A DNA stretch of 64,000 nucleotides from Alteribacillus sp041949975. GTDB lineage: Bacteria > Bacillota > Bacilli > Bacillales > Marinococcaceae. The stretch lies in assembly GCF_041949975.1 (NCBI RefSeq), contig NZ_JBHFQG010000016.1, positions 1-64,000 on the forward strand, in the 5' to 3' direction. Shown piece by piece: positions 15,866-23,904 of this stretch. The position numbers were made by a program, and so were the translations under genes. Positions within the stretch are counted from its first letter, which is position 1, and each line of letters starts with the position of its first letter. The notes below the pieces were generated by a model that did not search any database, was not told the origin of the DNA, and saw only the letters and a list, made by a program, of their open reading frames with translations.

Positions 15866-16867
15866 CTACTGTTGCCCCATTCCCTGTGAGGACTGCGTAT
15901 TCTGCTGTCTCACTTGCTGGGCGTCCGTGCCAGCGAACCCTGGCTGAAATGCCGCTTGGGAACCTTGCCCGAAGTTTTGCTGTTGCGGGAAAGCCTGTTG
16001 CTGTTGCCCCATTCCCTGTGAGGACTGCGCATTTTGCTGTCTCACTTGCTCGGCGTCCGTGCCAGTGAATCCTGGCTGGAATGCCGCTTGGGAACCTTGC
16101 CCGAAGTTTTGCTGTTGCGGGAAAGCCTGTTGCTGTTGCCCCATTCCCTGTGAGGACTGCGCATTCTGCTGTCTCACTTGCTCGGCGTCCGTGCCAGTGA
16201 ATCCTGGCTGGAATGCCGCTTGGGAACCTTGCCCGAAGTTTTGCTGTTGCGGGAAAGCCTGTTGCTGTTGCCCCATTCCCTGTGAGGATTGCGCATTCTG
16301 CTGTCTCACTTGCTCAGCGTCCGTGCCAGCGAACCCTGGCTGGAATGCCGCTTGGGAACCTTGTGCGAAGTTTTGCTGTTGCGGGAAAGCCTGTTGCTGC
16401 TGTTGCCCCATTCCCTGTGAGGACTGCGTATTCTGCTGTCTCACTTGCTCAGCGTCCGTGCCAGCGAACCCTGGCTGGAATACCGCTTGAGAACCTTGTG
16501 CGAAGTTTTGCTGTTGCGGGAAAGCCTGTTGCTGCTGTTGCCCCATTCCCTGTGAGGACTGCGTATTCTGCTGTCTCACTTGCTCAGCGTCCGTGCCAGC
16601 GAACCCTGGCTGGAATGCCGCTTGGGAACCTTGCCCGAAGTTTTGCTGTTGCGGGAAAGCCTGTTGCTGCTGTTGCCCCATTCCCTGAGAGGACTGCGCA
16701 TTCTGCTGTCTCACTTGCTCGGCGTCCGTGCCGGCGAACCCTGGCTGGAATGCCGCTTGGGAACCTTGTGCGAAGTTTTGCTGTTGCGGAAAAGCCTGTT
16801 GCTGCTGTTGCCCCATTCCCTGCGAGGACTGCGTATTCTGCTGTCTCACTTGCTGGGCATCTGTACC
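15866..16867 (-). repeat. Seven-plus tandem 132/135-bp coding repeats
   Basis: Units of 135 bp (five-Gln version, the first four) and 132 bp (four-Gln version, the next three) are nearly identical at DNA level, with a partial eighth unit at the end. The few differences (Thr/Ala after Asn, Ala/Gly before QGS, Ala/Thr before GTDA) are shared between neighbours. This points to recent duplication or gene conversion. Confidence 0.95.
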
Positions 16868-16906
16868 AGCTGGTTGCGACCCCTGTTGATAAAATTGGTT
16901 TAACAT
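15866..16906 (-). CDS. Enlarged gamma-type small acid-soluble spore protein (SspE-like), 346 residues
   Basis: Gamma-type SASPs are amino-acid stores degraded at germination and are usually 60-100 residues with two or three repeats. This protein has eight copies of the family motif GTDAxQVRQQN (SspE has TNAQQVRKQN). They are joined by 44- or 45-residue units that include QSSQGMGQQQ, AFPQQQNF and GSQAAFQPGF. It contains no lysine. The TEFASE-type sites cut by the GPR protease in SspE are replaced by FQPGFAGT. The RBS is AGGAGG, spaced for the ATG at 16906. The long plus-strand frames opposite it are artefacts of the repeats. Confidence 0.88.
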   Translation of the reverse strand: MLNQFYQQGSQPAGTDAQQVRQQNTQSSQGMGQQQQQAFPQQQNFAQGSQAAFQPGFAGTDAEQVRQQNAQSSQGMGQQQQQAFPQQQNFGQGSQAAFQPGFAGTDAEQVRQQNTQSSQGMGQQQQQAFPQQQNFAQGSQAVFQPGFAGTDAEQVRQQNTQSSQGMGQQQQQAFPQQQNFAQGSQAAFQPGFAGTDAEQVRQQNAQSSQGMGQQQQAFPQQQNFGQGSQAAFQPGFTGTDAEQVRQQNAQSSQGMGQQQQAFPQQQNFGQGSQAAFQPGFTGTDAEQVRQQNAQSSQGMGQQQQAFPQQQNFGQGSQAAFQPGFAGTDAQQVRQQNTQSSQGMGQQ

Positions 16907-17139
16907 ATTATACCCTCCTATATTTTTGATACCGTATAGTTGTGTGTTAATAATCGTACTTTATGCAAAAAAATTGCATGCTGAGAAGTACTGATACAAA
17001 AAAACGGGCCATGGTTGAAAAAATACAATCGAAAATCAACGAATGATAAATAATGTTGTCCGCCCGCTCTTAATCACACCTGTCCAGCGTACATTTATCG
17101 GAACTAATCCAGATATTTGTGACATGTATAGAATAAGGT
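16907..17139. other. Upstream region of the gamma-SASP gene, no gene seen
   Basis: Apart from the RBS and presumed promoter of the repeat protein, nothing recognisable is present. Sequence towards 17139 may be further, too degraded, group II intron relic. Confidence 0.4.
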
Positions 17140-17330
17140 ATCAGCGCTCGTCGATGCTGGATTTACTGTAGAGGGGTCGGGCAGTGTTGGACTTCATTTT
17201 GTTAGGCAAATTCGTCCGTTTTCCTTCAGATTCTGGGTCACCCCGGACACCCTTGCCATTCGCTAACGGTTTCTACTGCCTAGCCCGTAGAGGACTTTCT
17301 CCACCTAGCTGTTAGACATGCCGGGCACAC
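17140..17330 (-). mobile_element. Group IIC intron relic (5' domain I fragment, Oceanobacillus type)
   Basis: Read on the minus strand it begins GTGTGCCCGGCATG, matching the GUGYG 5' end of bacterial group IIC introns. It continues with AAAGTCC, GGCAGTAGAAACCGTTAGC, GCAAGGGTGTCCG, GAATCTGAAGGAAAACGGAC and GCCTAACAAAATGAAGTCC. These blocks are in the order I recall from the Oceanobacillus iheyensis IIC intron, with an internal deletion after GGAC. No maturase frame and no domain V hairpin follow, so it is an inactive remnant. Its 5' end lies two bases after the T-tract of the YhfK-gene terminator, the usual IIC target. Confidence 0.8.
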
Positions 17331-17332
17331 CC

Positions 17333-17369
17333 AAAAAAAGACAATTCACCTTGTCGGCAAACTGTCTTT
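17333..17369 (-). terminator. Terminator of the YhfK-like gene and insertion site of the group II relic
   Basis: On the minus strand AAGACAGTT and AATTGTCTT form the stem, followed by a run of T. The group II intron relic begins right after TTGG. Confidence 0.8.
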
Positions 17370-17397
17370 CCCTTAAAGAAAAACTGTTATTTTTCGC

Positions 17398-18048
17398 TTA
17401 GATTGATTTTATTGCTTCTTTAATGGGTTGATTTCCCGTTACTATTTGAAATTCCTTTCCAATCGTTGCCTCATTTTCCAGGGTGGCAACGATAACGCTT
17501 GCCACATCTTCTCTAGGAATTTCACCTCTCTCCACTTCTTCTGCTGCCTCTACTTGACCAGTTCCTTTGTCGTTGGTTAGCAGACCAGGATGTATAATCG
17601 TATAATCCAAGTCCGTGGACTTTAACCATTCATCCGCATAATGCTTTGCTGCAACATATGGTGCAAAGGACGAAGAAGCCTCCTGGATTGCTTCACGCCT
17701 TGTGTCAAATGAACTAATCATGATAAACCTCTTCACGCCAGCAACTTTCGCTGCTTCAATTGTTTTTACAGCACCATCTAAGTCAATTAATATGGTTTTG
17801 TCTTTGCCCGTGTGTGGTCCAGAACCTGCTGTGAATACGATCGCATCGACTCCCTCAGCAGCTTTTGCAATCCTTTCGATATCTTGTTCTAGATCTACTA
17901 CTGCGGTTTCAACACCCGACTTTTCAAAAAAGAAAACTTGCTCCTGCTTACGAACCATCGCTTTTGCTTCCAGACTATTACTATCCTGAATAAAGGAAAC
18001 AAGATGTTTTCCAATTTGGCCATTTGCTCCAACTACAAGAACTTTCAA
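17398..18048 (-). CDS. NAD(P)-binding atypical SDR protein, YhfK-like
   Basis: This Rossmann-fold protein of about 216 residues starts LKVLVVGANGQIGKHLVSF, with the GxxGxxG nucleotide motif. It continues with FTAGSGPHTGKDKT, VKRFIMISS and YVAAKHYADEWLKSTDLDYTIIHPG, closely resembling Bacillus YhfK/YwnB sugar-epimerase-like proteins. I chose the TTG at 18046-18048, which follows AAAGGGTGG at proper spacing; upstream in-frame residues lack family similarity. The substrate is unknown. It is a single gene with its own terminator. Confidence 0.85.
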   Translation of the reverse strand: MKVLVVGANGQIGKHLVSFIQDSNSLEAKAMVRKQEQVFFFEKSGVETAVVDLEQDIERIAKAAEGVDAIVFTAGSGPHTGKDKTILIDLDGAVKTIEAAKVAGVKRFIMISSFDTRREAIQEASSSFAPYVAAKHYADEWLKSTDLDYTIIHPGLLTNDKGTGQVEAAEEVERGEIPREDVASVIVATLENEATIGKEFQIVTGNQPIKEAIKSI

Positions 18049-18656
18049 TTTTTCCACCCTTTCTAAGTAAACTAATAAAGAGTCTCTACCATAAAGGTTC
18101 CCAGCTATTGTATTCCCCTTTATCTTGATTGTATAAAAAAGACGATGTCTAAGCAAAGCTTTTTCAAGACTCAACAGCAGTTATTAAGAGAGTATTCTTC
18201 CTCTGCAATGCGCATAACAATCGTACGTTTTTTGTTTCAGTTCATAACCTTGAGGATATTTCTTTGTTCCATATCTCTTTTATTTGAGTATTTTCCTGCA
18301 CTGGTTAAATTATACACATCACAAATTTTTTGTTATCTAATAATAGATTACCGTTAACAACACCAATTTTCCCCGTGGGTGATGATATTTTTAAGATTTA
18401 GCTTTATGGATTAAGGTGGATTATTTTGAGGGAAAACGGCACTGAAGTCTCGTAATAAGACTTTTTTAGGTGAGATTTTATGATTGTGTTTTTAGTTCTT
18501 CATTTAAATACCCTGCAAATTCTCCATCCTTACTTACAATTATTTCAAATTCCGGTCATTTTCTCAAAACATTACTCCATTAAATTTCCACCAAAATAAC
18601 AAGAGGACTATTCCTTATTAAAGAAATGCGCCCGAGTTGGAGAAGAATATATAAGT
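18049..18656. other. 608-bp gap, AT-rich, with a possible gene tail
   Basis: No intact gene is seen. On the minus strand, near 18484-18560, a short frame PEFEIIVSKDGEFAGYLNEE ends with a stop and may be the 3' tail of a lost gene that followed the MaoC-like pseudogene. A weak hairpin with a T-run (AGTCT...AGACTTTTTT) lies near 18448-18473 on the plus strand. Confidence 0.35.
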
Positions 18657-19019
18657 TTATAATATTACTCCCGCAAAGTTTCCTCTTAAGACTTGTTTCT
18701 CATTCTGATTTGTACATAGGAAAGATACCAAAATAGATATTCTATTATTATCTTGCTTTTCAAACTTCTCGATCGTTACTTCACATATTATTGAATCTCC
18801 TGTAAAAACTGGTCTCAAAAACTCAAAATTCATAGTACGAGCCAGTACATTGTTATCTCCACCAATTTTTGTTGGTAATGTAGCAGTCAACAACCCTTGA
18901 ATGACAAGTCTCCCCTGTTCATCAGGTTTAGTATGGTGATTCCCCTCATCAAAACATTTCAACATCTTCTTTTGTGAATATCCGTTCAAACCTAATTATA
19001 TCTCCAACTATTTATCCAT
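18657..19019 (-). pseudogene. MaoC-like hotdog dehydratase, N-terminal frameshifts
   Basis: The intact 3' part encodes DEGNHHTKPDEQGRLVIQGL, then LPTKIGGDNNVLARTMNFEF and FTGDSIICEVTIEKF, a MaoC/hotdog acyl-CoA hydratase core. Upstream, a different frame reads IVGDIIRFERIFTKEDVEMF, which is the missing N-terminal strand and helix. The two parts are separated by stops, and about five codons appear deleted between EMF and DEG. Another shift separates the putative ATG (19017-19019) from IVGD. No clear RBS is present. The gene is very likely dead. Confidence 0.7.
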
Positions 19020-19158
19020 ATTAGACTAGCCTGCTTCTTTAGCTAAATAGCAATGGTTGCAAATGTCCATTATTTATACAATACATTACTCAGGAATTTC
19101 GCCCGATTGCCAAAATACCTTAGCAAAGCATGGACTTTTAATCCTCTCGTTTGTTACC

Positions 19159-19194
19159 AAAAAAAGCTGCCAGCTTTAAATTGAAAGCTGACAG
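19159..19194. terminator. Terminator downstream of the tmRNA gene
   Basis: CTGTCAGCTTT and AAAGCTGGCAGC on the minus strand form a strong stem followed by TTTTTTT. It lies about 165 nt past the tmRNA CCA end and could end the smpB-ssrA transcript. On the plus strand it ends in GTTTTTA. Confidence 0.75.
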
Positions 19195-19254
19195 TTTTTA
19201 AATAACTTTATTATCACTTACCACAACGATTTTCGTAATGGAAAAATCAAAAAG

Positions 19255-19299
19255 TTGAAGCATAAGGTTGCCGAGAGTATTTTGAAGCATAAGGTTACC
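19255..19299. repeat. Pair of 18-bp near-identical direct repeats beside the tmRNA 3' end
   Basis: TTGAAGCATAAGGTTGCC (19255-19272) and TTGAAGCATAAGGTTACC (19282-19299) differ at one base and are 27 bp apart start to start. They lie 60-100 bp beyond the tmRNA CCA end. The rest of 19020-19358 shows only the terminator. Their meaning is unknown; tmRNA 3' ends are common integration sites, but these repeats do not match the tmRNA end itself. Confidence 0.6.
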
Positions 19300-19375
19300 A
19301 AAGCGGCAAAATTATGGTTCAAGTCACAGTAACCCTCTTTTATATCATAAATTATGTATGGTGGAGACGGTGGGA

Positions 19376-19651
19376 CGTGTTCATCCATGCTTTCGCAAAG
19401 GCACTGACTATATCTTGAACCTAATATTTTATTAGGTCCCCCGGCGTATTATGCGAAATATATATTTGCTTTAAAAGCGCCATTTCGCATCCTAGTACCA
19501 CCCAGTAGGCGGCCTATAAGTCGATACACGGCTGAAGGATTGCTCCTCATACCGCTCGGTGTTGCCATATTGTAGATCACACAACACAGGTTTCACCGAT
19601 TAAGCCGGATTATTCACTTATGTGTTACCACATAAGGCGACTATTTTACTA
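19376..19651 (-). ncRNA. Group I self-splicing intron in the tmRNA T-loop (276 nt, no ORF)
   Basis: Exon 1 ends GGGTTCGAT and exon 2 is TCCCACCGTCTCCACCA. The last exon base is U and the last intron base G, as group I splicing needs. P1: exon CGAU pairs with intron GUCG, with a U.G pair at the splice site. P2: CUUAUGUG-GUAA-CACAUAAG. Core: AUCGGUGAAACC pairs with CACCGA. P7: CGACUUAU with the hallmark AAGAUAUAGUC. P9: GCCUUUGCGAAAGC. Two further hairpins (AUGCGAAAU/AUUUCGCAU and CCUAAUA/UAUUAGG) complete the fold. It encodes no homing endonuclease. Group I introns in tmRNA T-loops have been noted in some Firmicutes. Confidence 0.88.
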
Positions 19652-19871
19652 ATCGAACCCACGTCCAGAGATATCGCTACTTAAGCTTCTACGAGCGTAG
19701 TCACTATATTATGATTCGCCGTTGCTTTGGCCTAGTGACGGGCCGCTGCAAGGCTAGTCTGATTCGTCTCTTCTGCCGGCCTCAGACGGCGGTCGGACAG
19801 CGTAGCCCACTGATTAGTGAGACCCCGGTCACTCCACATAGGCGATGGAGAGCGGGATCCGCAGTCAACTG

Positions 19872-19907
19872 TTACGCAGCTACTGCGAGGTTTTCGTTAG
19901 ATTTGCC
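19872..19907 (-). other. tmRNA proteolysis-tag reading frame
   Basis: Twelve codons read GKSNENLAVAA and TAA, preceded by the alanine charged on tmRNA. The ending AVAA fits ClpXP recognition. It is shorter than the B. subtilis tag (AGKTNSFNQNVALAA). Confidence 0.85.
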
Positions 19908-20047
19908 AGTTATTATTGGCGCAGGCCTTTTACGAGACTGCCTAGCTCGGCTCGCAACTTAAGCTCGACCTATCCCTGTCGAAGCCGTGTCGTCCCCAGT
20001 TGAAATAGGAAGAGAAATAAATATTCATTTTTCCCTCTGGACATTTT

Positions 20048-20075
20048 ATTATAACACATTCTCTTCCCAATGCAA
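20048..20075 (-). promoter_or_regulatory. Sigma-A promoter of ssrA
   Basis: On the minus strand TTGCAT (20070-20075) and TATAAT (20048-20053) are spaced by 16 nt, with a TG one base before the -10 (extended -10). Transcription would start about 45 nt before the mature tmRNA 5' end, leaving a leader for RNase P to remove. Confidence 0.75.
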
Positions 20076-20082
20076 ATATTTT

Positions 20083-20556
20083 TTATTCACCTTTCATTTC
20101 GCGGCGAATCGCACGTTCCATATCGCGTTTGGCGTCTTTTTGCTTCAGGGCTTCACGCTTGTCATATTTCTTTTTACCTTTTGCAAGGCCGATGAGTACT
20201 TTAGCTACACCATTTTTAATATAAACTTTCAGCGGTACAATCGAGTAGCCGGCTTGCTGGCTTTTCCCGATCAGTTTATTAATTTCGCGGCGGTGCAGCA
20301 ATAACTTTCGTGTTCGCAAGGGATCATGGTTGAACTGGTTACCTTGCTCGTAGTGACTGATATGTGCGTTATGCAAAAATAATTCTCCGTTTTCTATTCG
20401 GGCAAAACTGTCTTTTATATTTACCCGGCCGGCACGTATAGATTTTATTTCGGTCCCTTTTAATACGACTCCCGCTTCATATGTTTCTTCAATAAAATAA
20501 TCATGGCGGGCTTTTTTGTTTTGTGCTATAACTCTTCCTTCCGTTTTTGCTGCCAT
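20083..20556 (-). CDS. smpB: SsrA-binding protein
   Basis: SmpB binds tmRNA and places it in the stalled ribosome's A site. The 157-residue OB-fold protein shows NKKARHDYFIEETYEAGVVL, GTEIKSIRAGRVNIKDS and the basic C-terminal tail KGKKKYDKREALKQKDAKRD, which enters the mRNA channel. I take the ATG at 20556, which gives the typical length. An earlier in-frame start would add nine residues upstream of the RBS. It lies between rnr and ssrA. Confidence 0.97.
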   Translation of the reverse strand: MAAKTEGRVIAQNKKARHDYFIEETYEAGVVLKGTEIKSIRAGRVNIKDSFARIENGELFLHNAHISHYEQGNQFNHDPLRTRKLLLHRREINKLIGKSQQAGYSIVPLKVYIKNGVAKVLIGLAKGKKKYDKREALKQKDAKRDMERAIRREMKGE

Positions 20557-20681
20557 CTCCCGAACACCTTTCTTCCCTATCACAGAGAATTCTTTCTCTG
20601 TACTCTCTGAAAAGTCGCTATTATCCTTTTATAGTAGCAAAAGAAGCAAAATAGCGTCAATACAACAGCCATTCTCCGCGG

Positions 20682-20703
20682 AAAAGGCTGCTGTGCAGCA
20701 GCC
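20682..20703 (-). terminator. Terminator after rnr
   Basis: GGCTGCTGCACAGCAGCC followed by TTTT on the minus strand forms a perfect GC-rich hairpin between rnr and smpB. The T-tract is short, so read-through into smpB is likely. Confidence 0.75.
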
Positions 20704-20718
20704 GATCCCTTTTTACCA

Positions 20719-23052
20719 TTATTTTTTCTTGCTCGTTTTCTTAGGAACATTTTCATAAAACGGCTTATTACGGCGGTTTCTGTTTTTGCCTTTTTGACTC
20801 CCTTTTTTTGCTTTTGGACCGTTTGCGCTTTCTTTATTGCCTTTCTTCGCACTCGCTCGTTTTCCGCCTTCAATTACTTTAGGGCGGTCTTTCCGTGTCC
20901 GCTTTTTCGATCCTTTCATACCGACAATTTCAAAATCGATATCGTGCTCTTCTACGTTTACATTTATCACCCGGACTTCTACCTCATCACCAATTCTGAA
21001 AATGTTGCCGGTACGCTCTCCAATTAAAGCATACTGCTTTTCATCAAAATGGTAATAGTCATCGGTCAGATAACTGATGTGGACCATGCCTTCAATGGTA
21101 TTTTCCAGTTCTACAAATAAGCCGAAATTGGCGGCCCCGCTGATAAACCCAACGAATTCTTCTCCAACCTTATCTTCCATGAACTGTGCTTTTTTCAAAT
21201 CATCAACTTCGCGTTCAGCATCAACCGCGCGGCGTTCCATTTCAGAGGAATGCCGGGTAATATCAGGAAGCTTTTCTTTCCAGTCGGACTGTGTTTTCCC
21301 ATCCATATTTTTCTTAACCAAATACTCCCTAATTAATCGGTGCACGATCAAGTCGGGGTAACGTCGAATAGGGGATGTGAAATGGGTGTAAAAATCAGAT
21401 GCAAGCCCAAAGTGGCCGACGTTTTCCGGATCGTATTTTGCCTGCTGCATCGAACGAAGCAAGACGGTATTAATTACCGCCTCTTCCGGCTCCCCTTTCA
21501 CTTCATCGAGTACTTTTTGCAAAGCACTAGGATGAACGGTATTGGCGCTACCTTTGACAACATAGCCGAAGTTCGTAACAAACTCTAAAAACCGTTCTAG
21601 CTTTTCGGAATCGGGATCTTCGTGAATACGGTATACAAAGGGCACCTTCATCCAGTGAAAATGCTCGGCAACTGTTTCGTTTGCTGCCAGCATAAATTCT
21701 TCAATAAGACGCTCCGCTACCGAACGATCAAGGAGCACCACGTCTTCAGGGTTGCCGTCTTCATCGACTTTCACACTAGCTTCTTTAAAATCAAAATCAA
21801 TCGCTCCGCGGCTGAAACGCTTCTTTCTTAAAATAGCAGCAAGCTCTTCCATCTGTTCAAAAAATGGAACGAGTTCTTTGTATTTTTCGCGTGTTTCTTC
21901 ATCTTTCTCTTCTAAAATCAAACGAACATCCGTATACGTCATTCGTTCATTCGTTCGAATGACGCTTTCAAATATATCGTGGTTAACGACTTCCCCTTTT
22001 TCGTTAATCTCCATTTCACATGAAAGGGTTAAACGATCCACTTTTGGGTTCAAACTGCAGATCCCGTTCGAAAGACGGTGGGGAATCATTGGTATAACAC
22101 GGTCAACTAAATAAACACTGGTTCCACGTTCATGCGCTTCTTCATCAATAGGCGAACCTTCTTCAACATAATAGCTGACATCGGCGATATAAACACCGAG
22201 AAGATAATTGCCGTTCTCTTGCTTTTTTACTTGAACCGCATCATCTAAGTCCTTTGCATCCGCTCCGTCAATGGTCACAATGGTTTCTTCACGTAAGTCT
22301 CTGCGATTAGCGATTTCTTCAGTATTAATTTGATCTGGAATGCTGTGTGCATGATTGATAGCTTCTTCAGGAAAATCCCCCGGAAGTTCGTGTTTATGAA
22401 TGATGGATAAAATATCAACACCAGGATCGTTTTTGTGCCCGAGGATATTGACCACTTTTCCTTCTGCACTAAAACGTCCTTCTGGATACTTAGTTATTTC
22501 AACGACTACTTTATGTCCGTCAACAGCGCCATTTTCCGCATCCTGCGGGATAAAAATGTCATTGTTAATATGTTTATCATCCACTTCCACAAAGCCGTAA
22601 GAACGGTTATCGACATAGGTACCAACGATTTTTGTGGTGCCTCGTTCTAAGATGCGGACGATAGCTCCTTCTGGTTTGGACCCTGATGTTTTTCGATGAA
22701 CACGGACAAGTACCGTATCTCGATTCATCGCTCCATTTAAATCCCCAGCTGGAACGAACACATCGTCTTCGTCTTTATTTTCGGGCAGGATAAAAGCAAA
22801 ACCGCGCTGGTGGCTTTGCACCTTCCCTTTTAATAAATTCATCTTTTCTGGTATTCCGTAACGGTTACTTCGGGTCCGGACAATATCGCCCTCTTCTTCT
22901 AATTCGTTGAGAGCTCTCATTAGTTGTTTTGTTTCCTCTGCCCCTTCCATGTCCATTTCTTCCTGAATTTCGCTAATGGACATAGGCTTTACTGCTTCTT
23001 CTTTCATATACTGGAGCAATTGCTGTCTTTTTTCTTGATCCAACTTTTTCAT
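20719..23052 (-). CDS. rnr: Ribonuclease R
   Basis: This 3'-5' exoribonuclease digests structured RNA and mRNAs trapped by tmRNA. The 777-residue protein has an N-terminal winged helix (QLLQYMKEEAVKPMSISEIQ), cold-shock domains (GKVQSHQRGFAFILPE), and the RNB catalytic domain with DGADAKDLDDAV holding the Mg-binding aspartates. A C-terminal S1 domain (GEEFVGFISGAANFGLFVEL) and a long basic, low-complexity tail follow. It is placed before smpB, as in B. subtilis. Confidence 0.97.
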   Translation of the reverse strand: MKKLDQEKRQQLLQYMKEEAVKPMSISEIQEEMDMEGAEETKQLMRALNELEEEGDIVRTRSNRYGIPEKMNLLKGKVQSHQRGFAFILPENKDEDDVFVPAGDLNGAMNRDTVLVRVHRKTSGSKPEGAIVRILERGTTKIVGTYVDNRSYGFVEVDDKHINNDIFIPQDAENGAVDGHKVVVEITKYPEGRFSAEGKVVNILGHKNDPGVDILSIIHKHELPGDFPEEAINHAHSIPDQINTEEIANRRDLREETIVTIDGADAKDLDDAVQVKKQENGNYLLGVYIADVSYYVEEGSPIDEEAHERGTSVYLVDRVIPMIPHRLSNGICSLNPKVDRLTLSCEMEINEKGEVVNHDIFESVIRTNERMTYTDVRLILEEKDEETREKYKELVPFFEQMEELAAILRKKRFSRGAIDFDFKEASVKVDEDGNPEDVVLLDRSVAERLIEEFMLAANETVAEHFHWMKVPFVYRIHEDPDSEKLERFLEFVTNFGYVVKGSANTVHPSALQKVLDEVKGEPEEAVINTVLLRSMQQAKYDPENVGHFGLASDFYTHFTSPIRRYPDLIVHRLIREYLVKKNMDGKTQSDWKEKLPDITRHSSEMERRAVDAEREVDDLKKAQFMEDKVGEEFVGFISGAANFGLFVELENTIEGMVHISYLTDDYYHFDEKQYALIGERTGNIFRIGDEVEVRVINVNVEEHDIDFEIVGMKGSKKRTRKDRPKVIEGGKRASAKKGNKESANGPKAKKGSQKGKNRNRRNKPFYENVPKKTSKKK

Positions 23053-23101
23053 CTCCTTTCACTGCTATTATCTTGTCATTGAATCATTTCTTGCTGAAAA
23101 C

Positions 23102-23857
23102 CTACTTATCTGTTTCCCAATCGAGCTGTTCTAAAAACTGGTAGATATCCTCTTGCAGCTGTTCTCTTTCTTTATCCATCGTAATAACGTGTCCGGACTC
23201 TTCATACCATTTCAATTCTTTCGCATCAGAAGAAATCTCATCATGAATAATTTGAGCACTTTTTGGCTCTACCATTTCATCCTGTGTCGCTTGGACGATA
23301 AATGCTGGCGCATAAATCATATCTAATGAGTCACGTACTTCATCAATAAGACCGTTAACCGAGGTGATTGTATCAAGCGGGAGCGTTTTGAACTCTTCCA
23401 TTTCTTTTTCTACTTCCTCCTCGTCTTTCTTTTCCAGCTGTTTGTATTCTTTGGCGTATTGTAAAACTCCATTATAGAGCCGCTCTTTATTTTCTGTAAT
23501 TGTCATAGGAGCGCACATTGGAATGATTCCTTTTACTTGATAAGTGTAAGCGACTTTAAGCGTCATTAAACCACCTAAAGATAAACCAGCAACGGCGATT
23601 TCTTCATACCCATCATTTTTCAGCTTTTGCCAGGCTCGTTCCACATCCTGCCACCAATCAAACGGACCGGTTTCCATCAGTTCTTCCGGAGGTACACCGT
23701 GACCTTTGTAAATGGGAGCGTGACATGTATATCCTCTTTTTTGTAAATAACGCCCTAACATCCTCACATCAGCAGAGGATCCGGTAAATGCATGCAGCAG
23801 CAGAACAGCACGTTTTCCTCCTTCAAATGTAAATGGCTTTGGCGGTACAATCTTCAT
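23102..23857 (-). CDS. est: Carboxylesterase (Est30/YvaK type)
   Basis: This alpha/beta-hydrolase of about 251 residues acts on short-chain esters. It has HAFTGSSADV near the N-terminus (oxyanion region), the nucleophile elbow GLSLGG, the acid motif QATQDEMVEP and the catalytic His in ESGHVIT. The ATG at 23857 follows AAAGGGGAA; the open frame upstream of it overlaps the previous gene and is not coding. In B. subtilis the orthologue (yvaK) lies between secG and rnr, as the order here suggests. Confidence 0.93.
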   Translation of the reverse strand: MKIVPPKPFTFEGGKRAVLLLHAFTGSSADVRMLGRYLQKRGYTCHAPIYKGHGVPPEELMETGPFDWWQDVERAWQKLKNDGYEEIAVAGLSLGGLMTLKVAYTYQVKGIIPMCAPMTITENKERLYNGVLQYAKEYKQLEKKDEEEVEKEMEEFKTLPLDTITSVNGLIDEVRDSLDMIYAPAFIVQATQDEMVEPKSAQIIHDEISSDAKELKWYEESGHVITMDKEREQLQEDIYQFLEQLDWETDK

Positions 23858-23904
23858 GATACGTATTCCCCTTTCTCTCTCGTTCCTATCACTTTTATTA
23901 TTTT

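Larger units (their letters stand above)
19359..19997 (-). ncRNA. ssrA: tmRNA gene, interrupted by a group I intron
   Basis: tmRNA rescues stalled ribosomes together with SmpB. The 5' end GGGGACGACACGGCTTCGACAGG pairs with the 3' end CGTCTCC-ACCA to make a seven-pair acceptor stem. The tag frame and several pseudoknot arms lie between. The T-arm GTGGG-TTCGATT-CCCAC is complete only when 276 nt (19376-19651) are removed, giving a normal 363-nt mature RNA. CCA is encoded. It follows smpB on the same strand with its own promoter, as in Bacillus. Confidence 0.93.

Noticed and set aside
15866..16867. CRISPR-like array
   Set aside because: The repeats are contiguous 132/135-bp coding units without unique spacers. 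The 21-bp array at 47155-47280 is also spacer-free.
16059..16929. Long plus-strand reading frames opposite the spore protein, Cys-rich in one frame
   Set aside because: They are the antisense of a tandem-repeat gene with high GC and no plus-strand RBS; the minus frame matches the gamma-SASP motif.
17165..17330. Short plus-strand peptide (FPSDSGSPRTPLP...) in the GC-rich block
   Set aside because: The block is explained as antisense of a group IIC intron domain I; the frame contains stops and has no RBS.
18145..18357. 70-codon plus-strand frame upstream of the YhfK-like gene
   Set aside because: It has no RBS, AT-rich random composition and no recognisable motif.
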